From Acidithiobacillus ferrianus (lineage in GTDB: Bacteria; Pseudomonadota; Gammaproteobacteria; Acidithiobacillales; Acidithiobacillaceae), in contig NZ_WNJL01000030.1 of the NCBI RefSeq assembly GCF_010378095.1, forward strand, positions 176,501 through 240,500: 64,000 nt of DNA. The letters are read 5' to 3'. This document shows positions 48,323 through 59,216 of the stretch, piece after piece (position 1 is the stretch's first letter; the number at the start of each line of letters is the position of its first letter). The translations under genes were made by a program, and so were the position numbers. The notes beneath the pieces were generated by a model. The model did not search any database and was not told the origin of the DNA. It saw only the letters and a list, made by a program, of their open reading frames with translations.

Positions 48323-49561
48323 ATGGCCCACTGTTGTAGCGATAACGAATATGATCCCCAGGCCAAAAGCGTCGCCGAGGCGCGCGAGGCCATTCTCGCC
48401 GCCAGCATACCGGTATCGGGTCGGGAAAGCGTCCCCCTCGGCAACGCCCTCGGGCGAGTGCTCGCCGACGATATCCATGCCCCGGCGGATATTCCCGCGT
48501 GGTCCAACTCCGCCATGGATGGTTACGCCCTGCGCAGCCGCGATGGAGATACCGCCAGACGTATCATCGGTCGATCCTTCGCCGGACATCCCTTCAACGG
48601 AACCGTGGGCGCCGGAGAATGTGTACGCATCATGACCGGAGCCGTGATTCCGGAAGGTGCCGACGCCGTACTCGTTCAGGAACAGGCCGTGATCCGCGAT
48701 ACCCAGGTTTATCCGCAGATCCTCTGCACGGCGGGTGCCAATATCCGTAACGCCGGTGAAGATCTGCGCGCCGGGGCCCTGGCGCTGGAGGCGGGAACCT
48801 GGTTACGCCCCGCGCAGATCGGCGTACTGGCCAGTCTCGGCATCCCGGAAATTCCGGCATATCGGCGTTTGCGGGTTGCCTTCTTCTCCACCGGCGATGA
48901 ATTACGCCCGCTGGGGAGCGATCTCGGACCTGGGCAAATCTACGACAGCAACCGCTATACCCTGCACGCCATGCTGCAACGTCTCGGCTGTGAAATCCTG
49001 GATCTTGGCCGCGTTGCCGACGACCCTGGGCAGTTGCAACAAACCTTGCACAGCGCGGCAGCCATGGCGGACATGGTGATCACCACAGGAGGCGTCTCGG
49101 TAGGAGATGCCGACCACATCGCCGAGCTTCTCGGTCGGCTCGGCACCATCCACTTCTGGAAGATGAATATGAAACCTGGACGTCCCCTGGCCTTCGGACA
49201 ACTGGACAAAGCCACCTTCTTCGGCTTGCCCGGCAATCCTGTTTCCACCGTGGTGACCTTTTATCAGTTCGTTCGCCCCAGCATCCTCAAACGCATGGGC
49301 AAAACGGCGCCTTGGACTGCACCGGCACTCCTTCTGCCCCTGGCGGAAGATCTCAAGAAAAAGCCCGGACGGACCGATTTTCAGCGCGGACGGTTACTGC
49401 AAACCCCTGCGGGATTGCAGGTGGCGGGTGTTGGTAGGCAGGCCTCCCATATCATGAGCGGGTTGAGCCACGCCGACTGCCTGATCATCCTCGCCGCCGA
49501 GGCGGAACACGCCAAAGCGGGCAGCCTGGTCGAGGTGCAATTGCTGGAGGGGTTGGTCTGA
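48323..49561 (+). CDS. moeA: Molybdopterin molybdenumtransferase MoeA
   Basis: Inserts molybdate into adenylylated molybdopterin. 412 residues. PAWSNSAMDGYALRS, RIMTGAVIPEGADAV, FFSTGDELRPLGS, VITTGGVSVGDADH and FGLPGNPVSTVVTF are the MoeA motifs. GAGGAAG lies about 8 nt upstream of the ATG at 48323. The three-gene operon mobA-mobB-moeA covers only the last steps; moaA-E genes are elsewhere. Confidence 0.96.
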   Translation: MAHCCSDNEYDPQAKSVAEAREAILAASIPVSGRESVPLGNALGRVLADDIHAPADIPAWSNSAMDGYALRSRDGDTARRIIGRSFAGHPFNGTVGAGECVRIMTGAVIPEGADAVLVQEQAVIRDTQVYPQILCTAGANIRNAGEDLRAGALALEAGTWLRPAQIGVLASLGIPEIPAYRRLRVAFFSTGDELRPLGSDLGPGQIYDSNRYTLHAMLQRLGCEILDLGRVADDPGQLQQTLHSAAAMADMVITTGGVSVGDADHIAELLGRLGTIHFWKMNMKPGRPLAFGQLDKATFFGLPGNPVSTVVTFYQFVRPSILKRMGKTAPWTAPALLLPLAEDLKKKPGRTDFQRGRLLQTPAGLQVAGVGRQASHIMSGLSHADCLIILAAEAEHAKAGSLVEVQLLEGLV

Positions 49562-49568
49562 ACGGCCC

Positions 49569-50216
49569 TCAATCCCGGCCATGACGTACCGCATAGGGCG
49601 CGGCGTGACTCAGGTGGAAGCGAAAGTTTTCGGCATAGAGCCGCTGCAATGCCGGACTGCCCCGGAAGATCAGAAGATTCTCGGCATTGGCCTGCTCCGC
49701 GGCCTTGCTGAAATTGAAGCTGCCAGTAATGAGGGTTCCCGAATCGATGATCATCACCTTGTTATGCGCGATGGCGTGTTGATCGTCGATGAAGACGGGC
49801 ACCCCCTGATTGGCGAAAAAATCGGCCACGGAATACTTCTGGGTGCGCTGGCTCTGGTCAAGCACGACCTTGACCTCCACTCCCCGTTTGGCCGCATTCA
49901 GCACCGCCCTGGCGATCGGCGCACTGGTGAAACTGTACGCTTGAATCCACAAGCGCTGTTTTGCCTCACCGATAGCCTGCACGATGGCCACCGTCGCCCC
50001 GCCCGGTGGAGAAAAGGCCACTTCGATGCTCCCCTGCGCGGGCAGCGTCACCGGGGAGCGCGGCATGGTGGCGGTTACCGCCGACCATCGATCCTGTCCC
50101 CAGCCTTTGAGCGACTGCCAAGAAGCGGCAGACCCTTCCGCCTGCGCTGCGCCGGATACAAGGACCATCCCCAAAAGCCACAGAAAAGCAGGGCCCGATC
50201 GCTCCAGTAACCCCAT
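49569..50216 (-). CDS. Secreted phospholipase D-family nuclease
   Basis: 215 residues from the ATG at 50216. A signal peptide is clear (AFLWLLGMVLVSGAAQA). The single HKD motif is HNKVMIIDSGTLITGSFNF, with the family's LWIQAYSFTSAPIARAVLNA upstream. Single-HKD proteins of this size (Nuc type) act as dimers on DNA or phospholipid. Convergent to moeA with only 7 bp between the stop codons. Confidence 0.9.
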   Translation of the reverse strand: MGLLERSGPAFLWLLGMVLVSGAAQAEGSAASWQSLKGWGQDRWSAVTATMPRSPVTLPAQGSIEVAFSPPGGATVAIVQAIGEAKQRLWIQAYSFTSAPIARAVLNAAKRGVEVKVVLDQSQRTQKYSVADFFANQGVPVFIDDQHAIAHNKVMIIDSGTLITGSFNFSKAAEQANAENLLIFRGSPALQRLYAENFRFHLSHAAPYAVRHGRD

Positions 50217-50304
50217 AGCACGCTCCCAGATTTTTTGGTGTTTCAAGTTTGTTCCAACGTGGAGATTAACGGATTTATCATACATTGCCTATCACCAGAC
50301 CATC

Positions 50305-51165
50305 ATGAATATGCCATTGAAAACCTTTGCCCTTACTACTTTGGTACTGATCGGCATGGCGGGAAATAGTCTGTTGGCCCGCGCCGCCCTGGGTGGGCAC
50401 TTGATAGGCCCCTTGTCCTTTACCATGATCCGTTTGGTAAGCGGTTGCATCATGCTGTTGATGCTGGCATTCATCGCGCGTGTGCGCCCTCGCCTCTCCC
50501 ACAAGGGAATGCCCGTCACGCTGTTGCTTTATGCGCTCGCCTTTGCCTATGGGTATCTGCAACTCGGAGCAGCCACAGGCACGCTATTTTTATTCTTCGC
50601 CATTCAGGCCACCATTCTCTGCTGGGAAATGTTCAATGGATATCGGCTCTCGACCGGACAATGGCTAGGCAGCGGCCTTTCCGTGTGGGGTTTGTGGATT
50701 TTGGTGGGGGGAGTCAGCGGGCTTCCCGATATGATCGGAATCATGCTGATGATCGTTGCGGGCATTTCTTGGGGGCTCTACTCCATGTTGGGGAAAAACG
50801 TCGTCGACTCACTGGCCGTCACCACGGCAAATTTTATCTGGTCGGGCCTGATTGCGTCCCTTGTTTTCGCCGCCGTGGATATCTTTGCGCTTGGCGATGG
50901 GGAATCGGTATATATCAGCGTGCCCGGCCTATATTATGCCTTGGTGGTCGGCGCCGTGACTTCCGCATTGGTGTACGTGCTTTGGTATATCCTGGTGCAA
51001 AAGCTTTCCGGGGTCACCAGCGCTTCCGTACAAATGGCCGTACCCGCGGTGGTATTGCTGGGAGCCGCGCCCCTGCTTGGTGAACCAGTGACTCGTCACT
51101 CCCTGATCGGGGGAACCATTATGATCTCCGGCCTCTTCTTGGTCACCCTGACAAAGCATCTATAA
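50305..51165 (+). CDS. EamA/DMT-family transporter
   Basis: 286 residues from the ATG at 50305, about ten predicted membrane segments in two EamA halves (first: LTTLVLIGMAGNSLLARAAL; second starting near MIGIMLMIVAGISWGLYSML). The glycine-rich ending GGTIMISGLFLVTL is typical. Substrate unknown; the family includes amino acid and metabolite exporters. No clear Shine-Dalgarno. It is separated from merR by 83 bp that contain a short GC-rich hairpin and nothing else I can name. Confidence 0.87.
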   Translation: MNMPLKTFALTTLVLIGMAGNSLLARAALGGHLIGPLSFTMIRLVSGCIMLLMLAFIARVRPRLSHKGMPVTLLLYALAFAYGYLQLGAATGTLFLFFAIQATILCWEMFNGYRLSTGQWLGSGLSVWGLWILVGGVSGLPDMIGIMLMIVAGISWGLYSMLGKNVVDSLAVTTANFIWSGLIASLVFAAVDIFALGDGESVYISVPGLYYALVVGAVTSALVYVLWYILVQKLSGVTSASVQMAVPAVVLLGAAPLLGEPVTRHSLIGGTIMISGLFLVTLTKHL

Positions 51166-51248
51166 AAGGCATCCGCGCATTCCCCTACGATCGGCCCCGG
51201 TCGTGGCGGCCATCGGTTTTGCGCGCGGCCTGCATTGAGCGGGAAGAA

Positions 51249-51665
51249 CTAGGCGTCACCCGATTCCAGCGCCCTGATCAAAGGACAGGAAACCCGCTTA
51301 TCAGGATCATGACAGGCACTGACGAGGTGATTCAGCACCGCTTCCATGTGGGTGAGATCCGCCAGTTTTTGGCGCACATCGTGAAGCTTACGTTCAGCCA
51401 TTTGACTGGCCTCAGCACAGTGCGCACCGTCCGCAAGACGCAGTAATTCGCTGATTTCCTTCAGGGAGAATCCCAGTCTCTGCGCCGACTTGATGAAGCG
51501 GATCCGATGCACATCCTGTTGATCATAGCGCCGGATCTGCCCATGGGGTTTTTTCGGTGCGCGCACCAATCCCTGGCGCTGATAATAGCGGATAGTTTCG
51601 ACGCCGACATCGGCTTGGCGCGCCAGGACGCCAATGGAGAGCGGGGTGTCTGCTGCGATCGGCAT
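51249..51665 (-). CDS. merR: Mercury-responsive regulator MerR
   Basis: 138 residues. MerR-type winged helix ([20 protein letters not shown]), a long dimer helix, and the three mercury-binding cysteines in [20 protein letters not shown] and VSCPLIRA. This cysteine pattern separates MerR from other family members. Divergent from merT across a classical operator. Confidence 0.95.
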   Translation of the reverse strand: MPIAADTPLSIGVLARQADVGVETIRYYQRQGLVRAPKKPHGQIRRYDQQDVHRIRFIKSAQRLGFSLKEISELLRLADGAHCAEASQMAERKLHDVRQKLADLTHMEAVLNHLVSACHDPDKRVSCPLIRALESGDA

Positions 51666-51670
51666 GCGGC

Positions 51671-51701
51671 TTGACTCCGTACCTTGCTACGGGAATAAGC
51701 T
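51671..51701 (+). promoter_or_regulatory. mer operator-promoter
   Basis: TTGACT (51671-51676), a 19-bp spacer containing the dyad CCGTAC ... GCTACGG, and TAAGCT (51696-51701). The overlong spacer with centred dyad is the MerR DNA-distortion promoter; it matches the Tn501-type operator closely. Confidence 0.88.
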
Positions 51702-51736
51702 TAACGCGTCGGAGTTCCATTGACCAGGAGCGTTGC

Positions 51737-52087
51737 ATGTCGGGTCGTAGTACAAAAATCACGACACTTTTTGCCAGCGGCCTTGCCGCCATACTCGCCT
51801 CCACCTGTTGTCTGGGGCCACTGCTTTTGGTAGCGCTGGGCGTGAGCGGGGCATGGATTGGTGATCTCACGATCCTCGAACCCTACCGCCCGATCTTCAT
51901 CGTCGCTGCGTTGGCATTCCTATTTCTGGCCTACCGCCGTATTTTTCGATCCTCGACCGCTTGTATGCCGGGAGAAATCTGCGCGATCCCAACGGCTCGA
52001 CGCACTTATCGCGTGATCTTCTGGATCGTGGCGGCGTGGATTTTGGTGGCACTGCTGTTTCCCTATGTCGTCCCGTTTTTTTACTGA
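51737..52087 (+). CDS. merT: Mercuric ion transport protein MerT
   Basis: 116 residues, three predicted membrane segments. Paired cysteines in ASTCCLGPLLL in the first segment, and a second pair in ACMPGEICA on the cytoplasmic loop, as in MerT. Start at 51737, after AGGAG. An upstream extension to 51671 crosses the promoter and is rejected. Confidence 0.93.
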   Translation: MSGRSTKITTLFASGLAAILASTCCLGPLLLVALGVSGAWIGDLTILEPYRPIFIVAALAFLFLAYRRIFRSSTACMPGEICAIPTARRTYRVIFWIVAAWILVALLFPYVVPFFY

Positions 52088-52104
52088 GCATTGGAGCAGA
52101 ATAT

Positions 52105-52407
52105 ATGCAAGCATGGACCGTAGCACTGGCCTCCACCCTCCTTTTCGCCTCCTCCGCCGGGGCGGCTACCGAAATGGCGACGCTCGCCGTGCCTGGAATG
52201 ACCTGCGGCGCCTGTCCCATTACCGTCCATATGGCGTTGTCGCGCGTGCCCGGTGTGGAGAAGGTGCGGGTTGAGCCCGCCGACAAAGAAGTAATCGTCC
52301 GTTTCAATGACCAGAAAACACAGGTCGGCGCCTTATTGCGGGCCACCAGGGATGCAGGCTACCCCGCCCATGTGGTGACCCCATCCATGCACGCCAACGG
52401 CCGTTAA
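52105..52407 (+). CDS. merP: Periplasmic mercuric-binding protein MerP
   Basis: 100 residues. A signal peptide (ALASTLLFASSAGA) precedes an HMA domain with GMTCGACP (Cys34, Cys37). It captures Hg(II) and hands it to MerT. It lies 17 bp after merT. Confidence 0.93.
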   Translation: MQAWTVALASTLLFASSAGAATEMATLAVPGMTCGACPITVHMALSRVPGVEKVRVEPADKEVIVRFNDQKTQVGALLRATRDAGYPAHVVTPSMHANGR

Positions 52408-53952
<1,545 letters not shown>

Positions 53953-53956
53953 CATA

Positions 53957-53982
53957 CCGCGCTCCCCAGGAGGGCGGCGCGG
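53957..53982 (+). terminator. GC-rich hairpin after merA
   Basis: CCGCGC and GCGCGG form the base of an 11-bp stem with one mismatch around AGGAG. No T-run follows, so termination would be Rho-assisted or weak. The gap between merA and the convergent PQQ-like gene (53953-54083) holds nothing else evident. Confidence 0.35.
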
Positions 53983-54083
53983 CTGATCCGGCCCGCCTCG
54001 CTGGGCCCTCACCATGACGATGGTGGAAAGGTCAGCGACACATGCCGGTCTCTCTGGGAGGAACGGTGCGCCCACCGAGGGGT

Positions 54084-55559
54084 TCAGCGGGTGTTTTCAT
54101 CGACGCCATCGACCGTTCCCAGGTGCCTGATAGGCAGAGAGACCAGGTTTCCGGAAGTGCCTCCCACGACAAAGGCATGCGGACTGAGCAGCCCATCGGA
54201 TGGTCCCACCATACCGGTCGCGAGCTTTTCAGTATGTATCAATTTACCGGTTCGCGCATCCAACACATACAATATTCCCTGGGCATTCACCATATAGAGG
54301 GCTCCATGGTAGATATTGGGATTGCTGATATCCACCCCGGTCCGGAAGGTCCAGAGGATTTTTTCGGTACGCGCATCCAGCGCGTATAAACGTTTGGTCA
54401 AGCGCGGCTCGACATAGATGATCCGGCGCCACGCGGTGAGGGGAGGGTCGTAGATTCCGGGGTGCGTCGGATCGGGCCTGCGCATACGGGAAAACAGGGC
54501 CGGTAGATGGATGGCGTGGCTCATTTTCCGTAGTGCTGCCACTACCCAGTTCTTCCAATATATTTCACTGCTGATGATACGCTCATGAATCCACGCGCGC
54601 GGCGATAGGTAACGGGTATAGATACTTTTTCGATGGATCAGCCGCCCGGTCACGGCGTCCAGGCTCACCACCTCGAAGGCAAAGTCACGCATCGGGGTGT
54701 GCTTCCAGAGATGTACCAGGATGTCCCACAGATCATAGGAATCCTTACGCATGAACGCCGTAAACACGGCGTTCCCACGCACCACCGGGGATGCTTCCGC
54801 AAGATTGACGGTATGCGTGAAGTTCCGCGACCACCGAATTTTATGGGTTCGCCAGTCGATATCGTAAAAATCATTGCGGTGAGTGAAGAGGTCGTCCGTT
54901 CCGAAATACAGATTCGAGCCCACTCTGGCGGGGGAAGACATCGCCGACCATCCCCCGATGGGTATCTGCCAAAGCAACTTCCCCGTGCGGGCGTCCAGGG
55001 CGATGAAACGCCCGCCCCCGGTAGGGGTTAGAATTTCATGGTGGGCATAGGCGGGCGTCGGCATGTCCTGGCAGTGCGTGGCGTATTCCCAGGCCAGTCT
55101 GCCGGTCGCCGCCTGGAGTGCCGCGATGGCATGGGGAAACCGGGAACGGCAGGAATAGCCCGCGTTAACCGCAAACATACGCTTCCCACCGAGCCCTACT
55201 ATCACGTCGTGGCCCGCCACGATCGCTTGCGTCATAGTCATGTTGTTCAACGAGGTTCGCCATACAATGGCGCCTGTCCGTGCATCGACGCGCAGCACCT
55301 GCCCCTCTTGGCGGCGTCCCGCCTTCCCCGTCGTTACCAACAGGGTCTCTCCATCGACTGATGGTGGAGCAATGACGTGCTGACCGATGAAGGTATCGAA
55401 GCTGCCAATCTTGTCCGGGGTAAACGCCAAATGTCGCGCATTCCCCTCGAACTGGGACGTGGTGGAAGCCGCGGATACGGTTACGCTCGCCACCCCCAAA
55501 AAAAACCATGCGATAGCGGGCAATATGCGGCTACCGCCAAACGCGTTTTTTAAAATCAA
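54084..55559 (-). CDS. Secreted PQQ-like beta-propeller protein
   Basis: 491 residues with an N-terminal signal or anchor (ILPAIAWFFLGVASVTVSA). At least six propeller blades are marked by the repeat DARTGxLxW: VDARTGAIVW, AATGRLAWEY, LDARTGKLLW, LDAVTGRLIH, LDARTEKILW and LDARTGKLIH. No calcium/PQQ catalytic residues of alcohol dehydrogenases are evident, so it may be a scaffold like BamB. The start is probably TTG at 55559, 3 bp after the DUF4168-like gene; no in-frame ATG is near. The two probably form one operon. Confidence 0.82.
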   Translation of the reverse strand: MILKNAFGGSRILPAIAWFFLGVASVTVSAASTTSQFEGNARHLAFTPDKIGSFDTFIGQHVIAPPSVDGETLLVTTGKAGRRQEGQVLRVDARTGAIVWRTSLNNMTMTQAIVAGHDVIVGLGGKRMFAVNAGYSCRSRFPHAIAALQAATGRLAWEYATHCQDMPTPAYAHHEILTPTGGGRFIALDARTGKLLWQIPIGGWSAMSSPARVGSNLYFGTDDLFTHRNDFYDIDWRTHKIRWSRNFTHTVNLAEASPVVRGNAVFTAFMRKDSYDLWDILVHLWKHTPMRDFAFEVVSLDAVTGRLIHRKSIYTRYLSPRAWIHERIISSEIYWKNWVVAALRKMSHAIHLPALFSRMRRPDPTHPGIYDPPLTAWRRIIYVEPRLTKRLYALDARTEKILWTFRTGVDISNPNIYHGALYMVNAQGILYVLDARTGKLIHTEKLATGMVGPSDGLLSPHAFVVGGTSGNLVSLPIRHLGTVDGVDENTR

Positions 55560-55562
55560 CAG

Positions 55563-56009
55563 CTAACCCATGGTCTTCATGACGGCTTCCGTACGTTGGG
55601 CAAACGCCGGATCCGTCTGTGCCTTTTTCAACAGCATTTCATATTTCACTGGCGTGAGATGATTCTGAACCAAAACATGCTTTATTTGCGTTCCGTATTT
55701 CACCAGCATCTGATGATGTTGCGCGACGGTCATCTTTTTCGTCGACATCGCCTGACGCACCTTCTTGTCGATCGGGCGAATGGCCACAATAGCCGATGCA
55801 AAGTGATGCAACTCCTTGTGACCCACGTGAGGACCCTGAGTCGGCTGCGCCGGCATCATCGGGACGGCGGTGCCCTGGCCAGACTGAGCCGTTGTGCCGG
55901 CAGACTGTGGAGCAGGCCCCATGGGCGACCCCATGTCGGCCAGGGCCAAGGTGCTGCCGAAACCAAAGATACCGAACCCTAACAACAAATTGCGTGCAAT
56001 GTGATACAT
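55563..56009 (-). CDS. Small secreted DUF4168-like protein
   Basis: 148 residues. Signal peptide (ARNLLLGFGIFGFGSTLALA), then a low-complexity Pro/Gln/Met region, then a helical domain with FASAIVAIRPIDKK, LTPVKYEMLLKKAQTDPAFA and an ending VMKTMG. This fits the DUF4168 pattern of short periplasmic proteins of unknown function. GGGAGAG lies about 9 nt upstream of the ATG. It is co-transcribed with the propeller gene. Confidence 0.7.
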   Translation of the reverse strand: MYHIARNLLLGFGIFGFGSTLALADMGSPMGPAPQSAGTTAQSGQGTAVPMMPAQPTQGPHVGHKELHHFASAIVAIRPIDKKVRQAMSTKKMTVAQHHQMLVKYGTQIKHVLVQNHLTPVKYEMLLKKAQTDPAFAQRTEAVMKTMG

Positions 56010-56664
56010 GATTGGCTACTCTCCCTATGGTTTTCGGATCTCCATGGCGATCCCGAGTGATGCGGATGAACGGCTGATCAGACCCCGTTGGAGGCTGAAG
56101 CAAGCGGCATTCCCTGGCGGATGGGGTGTAGCCAGAGCTGGCGTACACTCCCGGCGATGAACCCCCCCTCATGACACATGCGTGCGGGGAAAACCGCGGA
56201 ATGACTTCGCATCCCTCCCCCCGACAAAATCCCATAACAGGGCTTTCTACATCATGCATACCTGGTACGGAACGCACACATAAACCTGCGCGCCTTTCTA
56301 AGCTAGCAATAATAATTTATGGATGTCAACCGCAACCCTGATAATAAGTAAGTATTTATTTTCACACAGCAATGTTGTTTATATAAAACACTATGTCAAT
56401 ACTCGCAACCTCTGAGTGCGTCAACATAATATGTTGTTTATCTGCTAATGGACCCTATCGTCATCTACGTCGCCGGAAAGCGACGCCCGCGCACAGGAAC
56501 TGAAATTTCTGCTTCGTTACCAGAATCTATGGATTACGACGCCCTGTATATTCGCCATGCGCGCATACAGATCATTTATTTTGTTGCCTCGAGGCGACGA
56601 AATTGGTATCGCTTTCTCTGTGCATGATAAGACCGCGTTACGGAGAATCAACGGGATATATCAG
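56010..56664. other. Intergenic region with A+T-rich repeats between divergent DUF4168-like and opgG-like genes
   Basis: No convincing gene. The centre (56300-56450) is clearly A+T-rich. It contains ATGTTGTTTAT twice (56372-56382 and 56431-56441, same orientation, 59 bp apart) and the 15-bp palindrome CAACATAATATGTTG (56422-56436). The flanking parts are ordinary G+C-rich sequence. It must contain the promoters of both divergent genes. Confidence 0.6.
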
Positions 56665-58236
56665 ATGGCATGTAAATTGCCCGGCAGTGGCATGACTATG
56701 TGCACATTGGTATCCGGCATTCGCATCCTACTGTTTCCCCTGTGTTGCGGAGCGTTGCTCACTGCTGCGGCTCCGAGTGCCTGGGCAGCACCATTCACTT
56801 TCGATCAGGTGGTGCATGACGCGCATACGCTTGCTCAGCACCCTTGGCATCCGCGGCCGGTGAAGACCAACAAGAGCCTGCGCCAGCTGAGTCCACAGGC
56901 GTATGGGCAGATTCTCGACACCCATCCACTGTGGCAGCACGCCGGTTTGCCCTTTAAGATTTTGTTCTATCCGTTGGGCGCCACCTTCACCCATCCCGTA
57001 CGCATCAATGTGATCCGCAATGGTCAGGCGTACCCCGTACAATATAATCCCAAAGCATTTTCCGTCGACGGGCATCCGGGGGAAAAAGTCCATATACCGC
57101 GGAACGGTGGCTATGCGGGTTTCGTTGCGGTGGACACCAGATACCCGCGGTTGCACGACGAATTCCTGTCTTTTCTCGGCGCCAGTTATTTTCGGGCGGT
57201 GAGCAAAGGGGCGGTCTATGGCACTTCGGCGCGCGGACTCGGGATCGACACTGCATTGCCTTCCGGTGAAATCTTTCCCTATTTTCAGGAATTCTGGCTG
57301 CAACGCCCGGCACCCGGCGCGCACCACCTGACCATTTATGCACTGCTCGACAGCCCCCTGGTAACGGGTGCCTATCGTTTTGAAATCACGCCCGGCGAGA
57401 ACGCGCGCGTGCGCGTCCATGCGGTCCTGTATCCGCGCAAGAAAATACGCCAACTGGAAATCGCGCCATTATCCAGCATGTTCTGGCATGGCCGCGGGCG
57501 TGGTATTCGCGCCGGTGACTGGCGTCCGCAGCAGCATGACTCCAGCGATCTCGTCATGGCCAACGGGGACGGCGAATGGATTACCCGGCCACTGAACAAC
57601 CCACTGTATACCCAGGTTACACGCTACGCTCTCGATCATCCGACAGGTTTTGGTTTGCTGCAGCAGGACCGACATTTCGCCAATTATGAGGGGCTTACCA
57701 CGCAATATCAGAAACGTCCGAGTGTCTGGATTCAGCCTTTGAACGATTGGGGTGAGGGACAGGTGGAGTTGGTGGAGTTACCCACCAATAATCGCAACCT
57801 CGACAATATCGTGACCTTTTGGTTGCCCCGTCACTCGCCGCAGCCAGGACAGGCCTTTACCGTGCGTTATCGGCTGAATTTTTTCCGTGACGCCGTTCAC
57901 CTGCCACCGGGCGGCCACCCCGTCGCGACCTATCTCGGGACGGTGCCGGACAGTGACGGGAGCCGCCGTGTCGTGGTGAATTTCGCCGGTGGCGGTTTGG
58001 GCCGGCTCCCGGCGAATACCCCCGTGCAAGCCCACCTTTCCGTGGGATCGGGCGCCCGTCTGATCCATTCGGCGGTACACTTCAACCCGATTGATCATCA
58101 GTGGCAGATGGAGGCGGAAATCCTTCCGCCCGCGCATCACCCGACCAACGTGCGCCTCTTTCTGGAGTCCCATGGCCACGCCCTGAGCGACACCTGGACC
58201 TATCTGCTGCAACGCGGCAAGCCGCCCTCCTACTAG
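56665..58236 (+). CDS. Periplasmic glucan biosynthesis protein, OpgG/OpgD family
   Basis: Periplasmic protein involved in osmoregulated glucan backbone branching or release. About 523 residues from ATG 56665; a shorter start at 56698 also keeps the signal peptide (ILLFPLCCGALLTAAAPSAWA). FTFDQVVHDAHTLAQHPW, LGASYFRAVSKGAVYGTSARG and FGLLQQDRHFANYEGL are family motifs. The usual glucosyltransferase partner OpgH is not next to it. G or D type cannot be separated by eye. Confidence 0.9.
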   Translation: MACKLPGSGMTMCTLVSGIRILLFPLCCGALLTAAAPSAWAAPFTFDQVVHDAHTLAQHPWHPRPVKTNKSLRQLSPQAYGQILDTHPLWQHAGLPFKILFYPLGATFTHPVRINVIRNGQAYPVQYNPKAFSVDGHPGEKVHIPRNGGYAGFVAVDTRYPRLHDEFLSFLGASYFRAVSKGAVYGTSARGLGIDTALPSGEIFPYFQEFWLQRPAPGAHHLTIYALLDSPLVTGAYRFEITPGENARVRVHAVLYPRKKIRQLEIAPLSSMFWHGRGRGIRAGDWRPQQHDSSDLVMANGDGEWITRPLNNPLYTQVTRYALDHPTGFGLLQQDRHFANYEGLTTQYQKRPSVWIQPLNDWGEGQVELVELPTNNRNLDNIVTFWLPRHSPQPGQAFTVRYRLNFFRDAVHLPPGGHPVATYLGTVPDSDGSRRVVVNFAGGGLGRLPANTPVQAHLSVGSGARLIHSAVHFNPIDHQWQMEAEILPPAHHPTNVRLFLESHGHALSDTWTYLLQRGKPPSY

Positions 58237-58296
58237 AGGGTCACGCCCCGGTACACCCCCTATAAGACCAGAAGGATCGATGACGGCAGTCCGGAG

Positions 58297-58869
58297 TCAC
58301 AGAATGCCTGGGATGAGCCGGTAGGTATGATAACGATATTCTTGATAAGCGGGTCCGAATGCATCCGTCAGGATATGTTCCTCTTTGGCGATTCTCCAGA
58401 GATAGACCAAAATAACGGGGAGAATGATCATGATCGCGGTGGCCCAGCAGCCAAACGACAGTGCCAATCCAGAAAAACACAGTAGCGCTCCCGTATAGGA
58501 GGGGTGACGCACCACCCGGTACGGTCCATGCCGGATCAGCCGGTGTCCGGACTGAATGGCCAAGTCCACCGTGAAATATCGCCTCAACGTCATAACCGCA
58601 TACGATCTCAGCGATAAACCCGCCATCAGCAATGAACAACCCACCCGTGGCAGATATAACGCGATATGTGGTTCATGGCGGATTTCCACCGCTACCACGC
58701 AAACCCAGCTTCCGACACTGGAAAAGATCACCGCGTTGAATACTTTCGAAGATCCGCCGTCCCGCTTGTTTGCATTCATCGGGGATCGAAAAAAATATTC
58801 CAGAGATAACTCCAGCAATACCCACGAGGATAACAATACCGCCAACAACGGAACCGCCGATACCACCAT
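58297..58869 (-). CDS. Isoprenylcysteine carboxyl methyltransferase-like membrane protein
   Basis: 190 residues, five or so hydrophobic segments. The C-terminal HRLIRHGPYRVVRHPSYTG, followed by LALSFGCWATAIMIILPV and RIAKEEHILTDAFGPAYQEY, is the ICMT/PEMT-like signature for SAM binding. The natural substrate in bacteria is mostly unknown. AAGGTGGTG precedes the ATG. Convergent with opgG. Confidence 0.85.
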   Translation of the reverse strand: MVVSAVPLLAVLLSSWVLLELSLEYFFRSPMNANKRDGGSSKVFNAVIFSSVGSWVCVVAVEIRHEPHIALYLPRVGCSLLMAGLSLRSYAVMTLRRYFTVDLAIQSGHRLIRHGPYRVVRHPSYTGALLCFSGLALSFGCWATAIMIILPVILVYLWRIAKEEHILTDAFGPAYQEYRYHTYRLIPGIL

Positions 58870-59216
58870 GCATCACCACCTTTGATTTTTTACCCAGTTG
58901 GAACAGTCTTGCCAGATTAGCATTTTTCAGCCCGGACAGAATTGGGCGATCTGAACATGACCTGTCGCGCCGGATCGTTCAGATATCAACCGTCGAAACG
59001 TACCAGCGTTCCGTGCATGATGCACCATATTGCCGCCTGAGTGAACGGCTATGGTTCATTTCTGGGTATGCTTATCGGGCAGCAGCGTGTGTCCGGGACA
59101 AACACCCCACCCGGAACAGCACCTATTCGCCCTTCCTCACGAGTACGAAAAGGGTGGCGTGCCGGCAGTCAGTTACACGGTTGGCTCATGCCAACCTCGA
59201 CACGGCGCAAACACTC
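58870..59216. other. Gap with no recognisable gene
   Basis: Contains only overlapping short open frames on the plus strand without family resemblance or good start sites. It should hold the promoter of the methyltransferase-like gene. I see no RNA gene or repeat. Confidence 0.5.
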
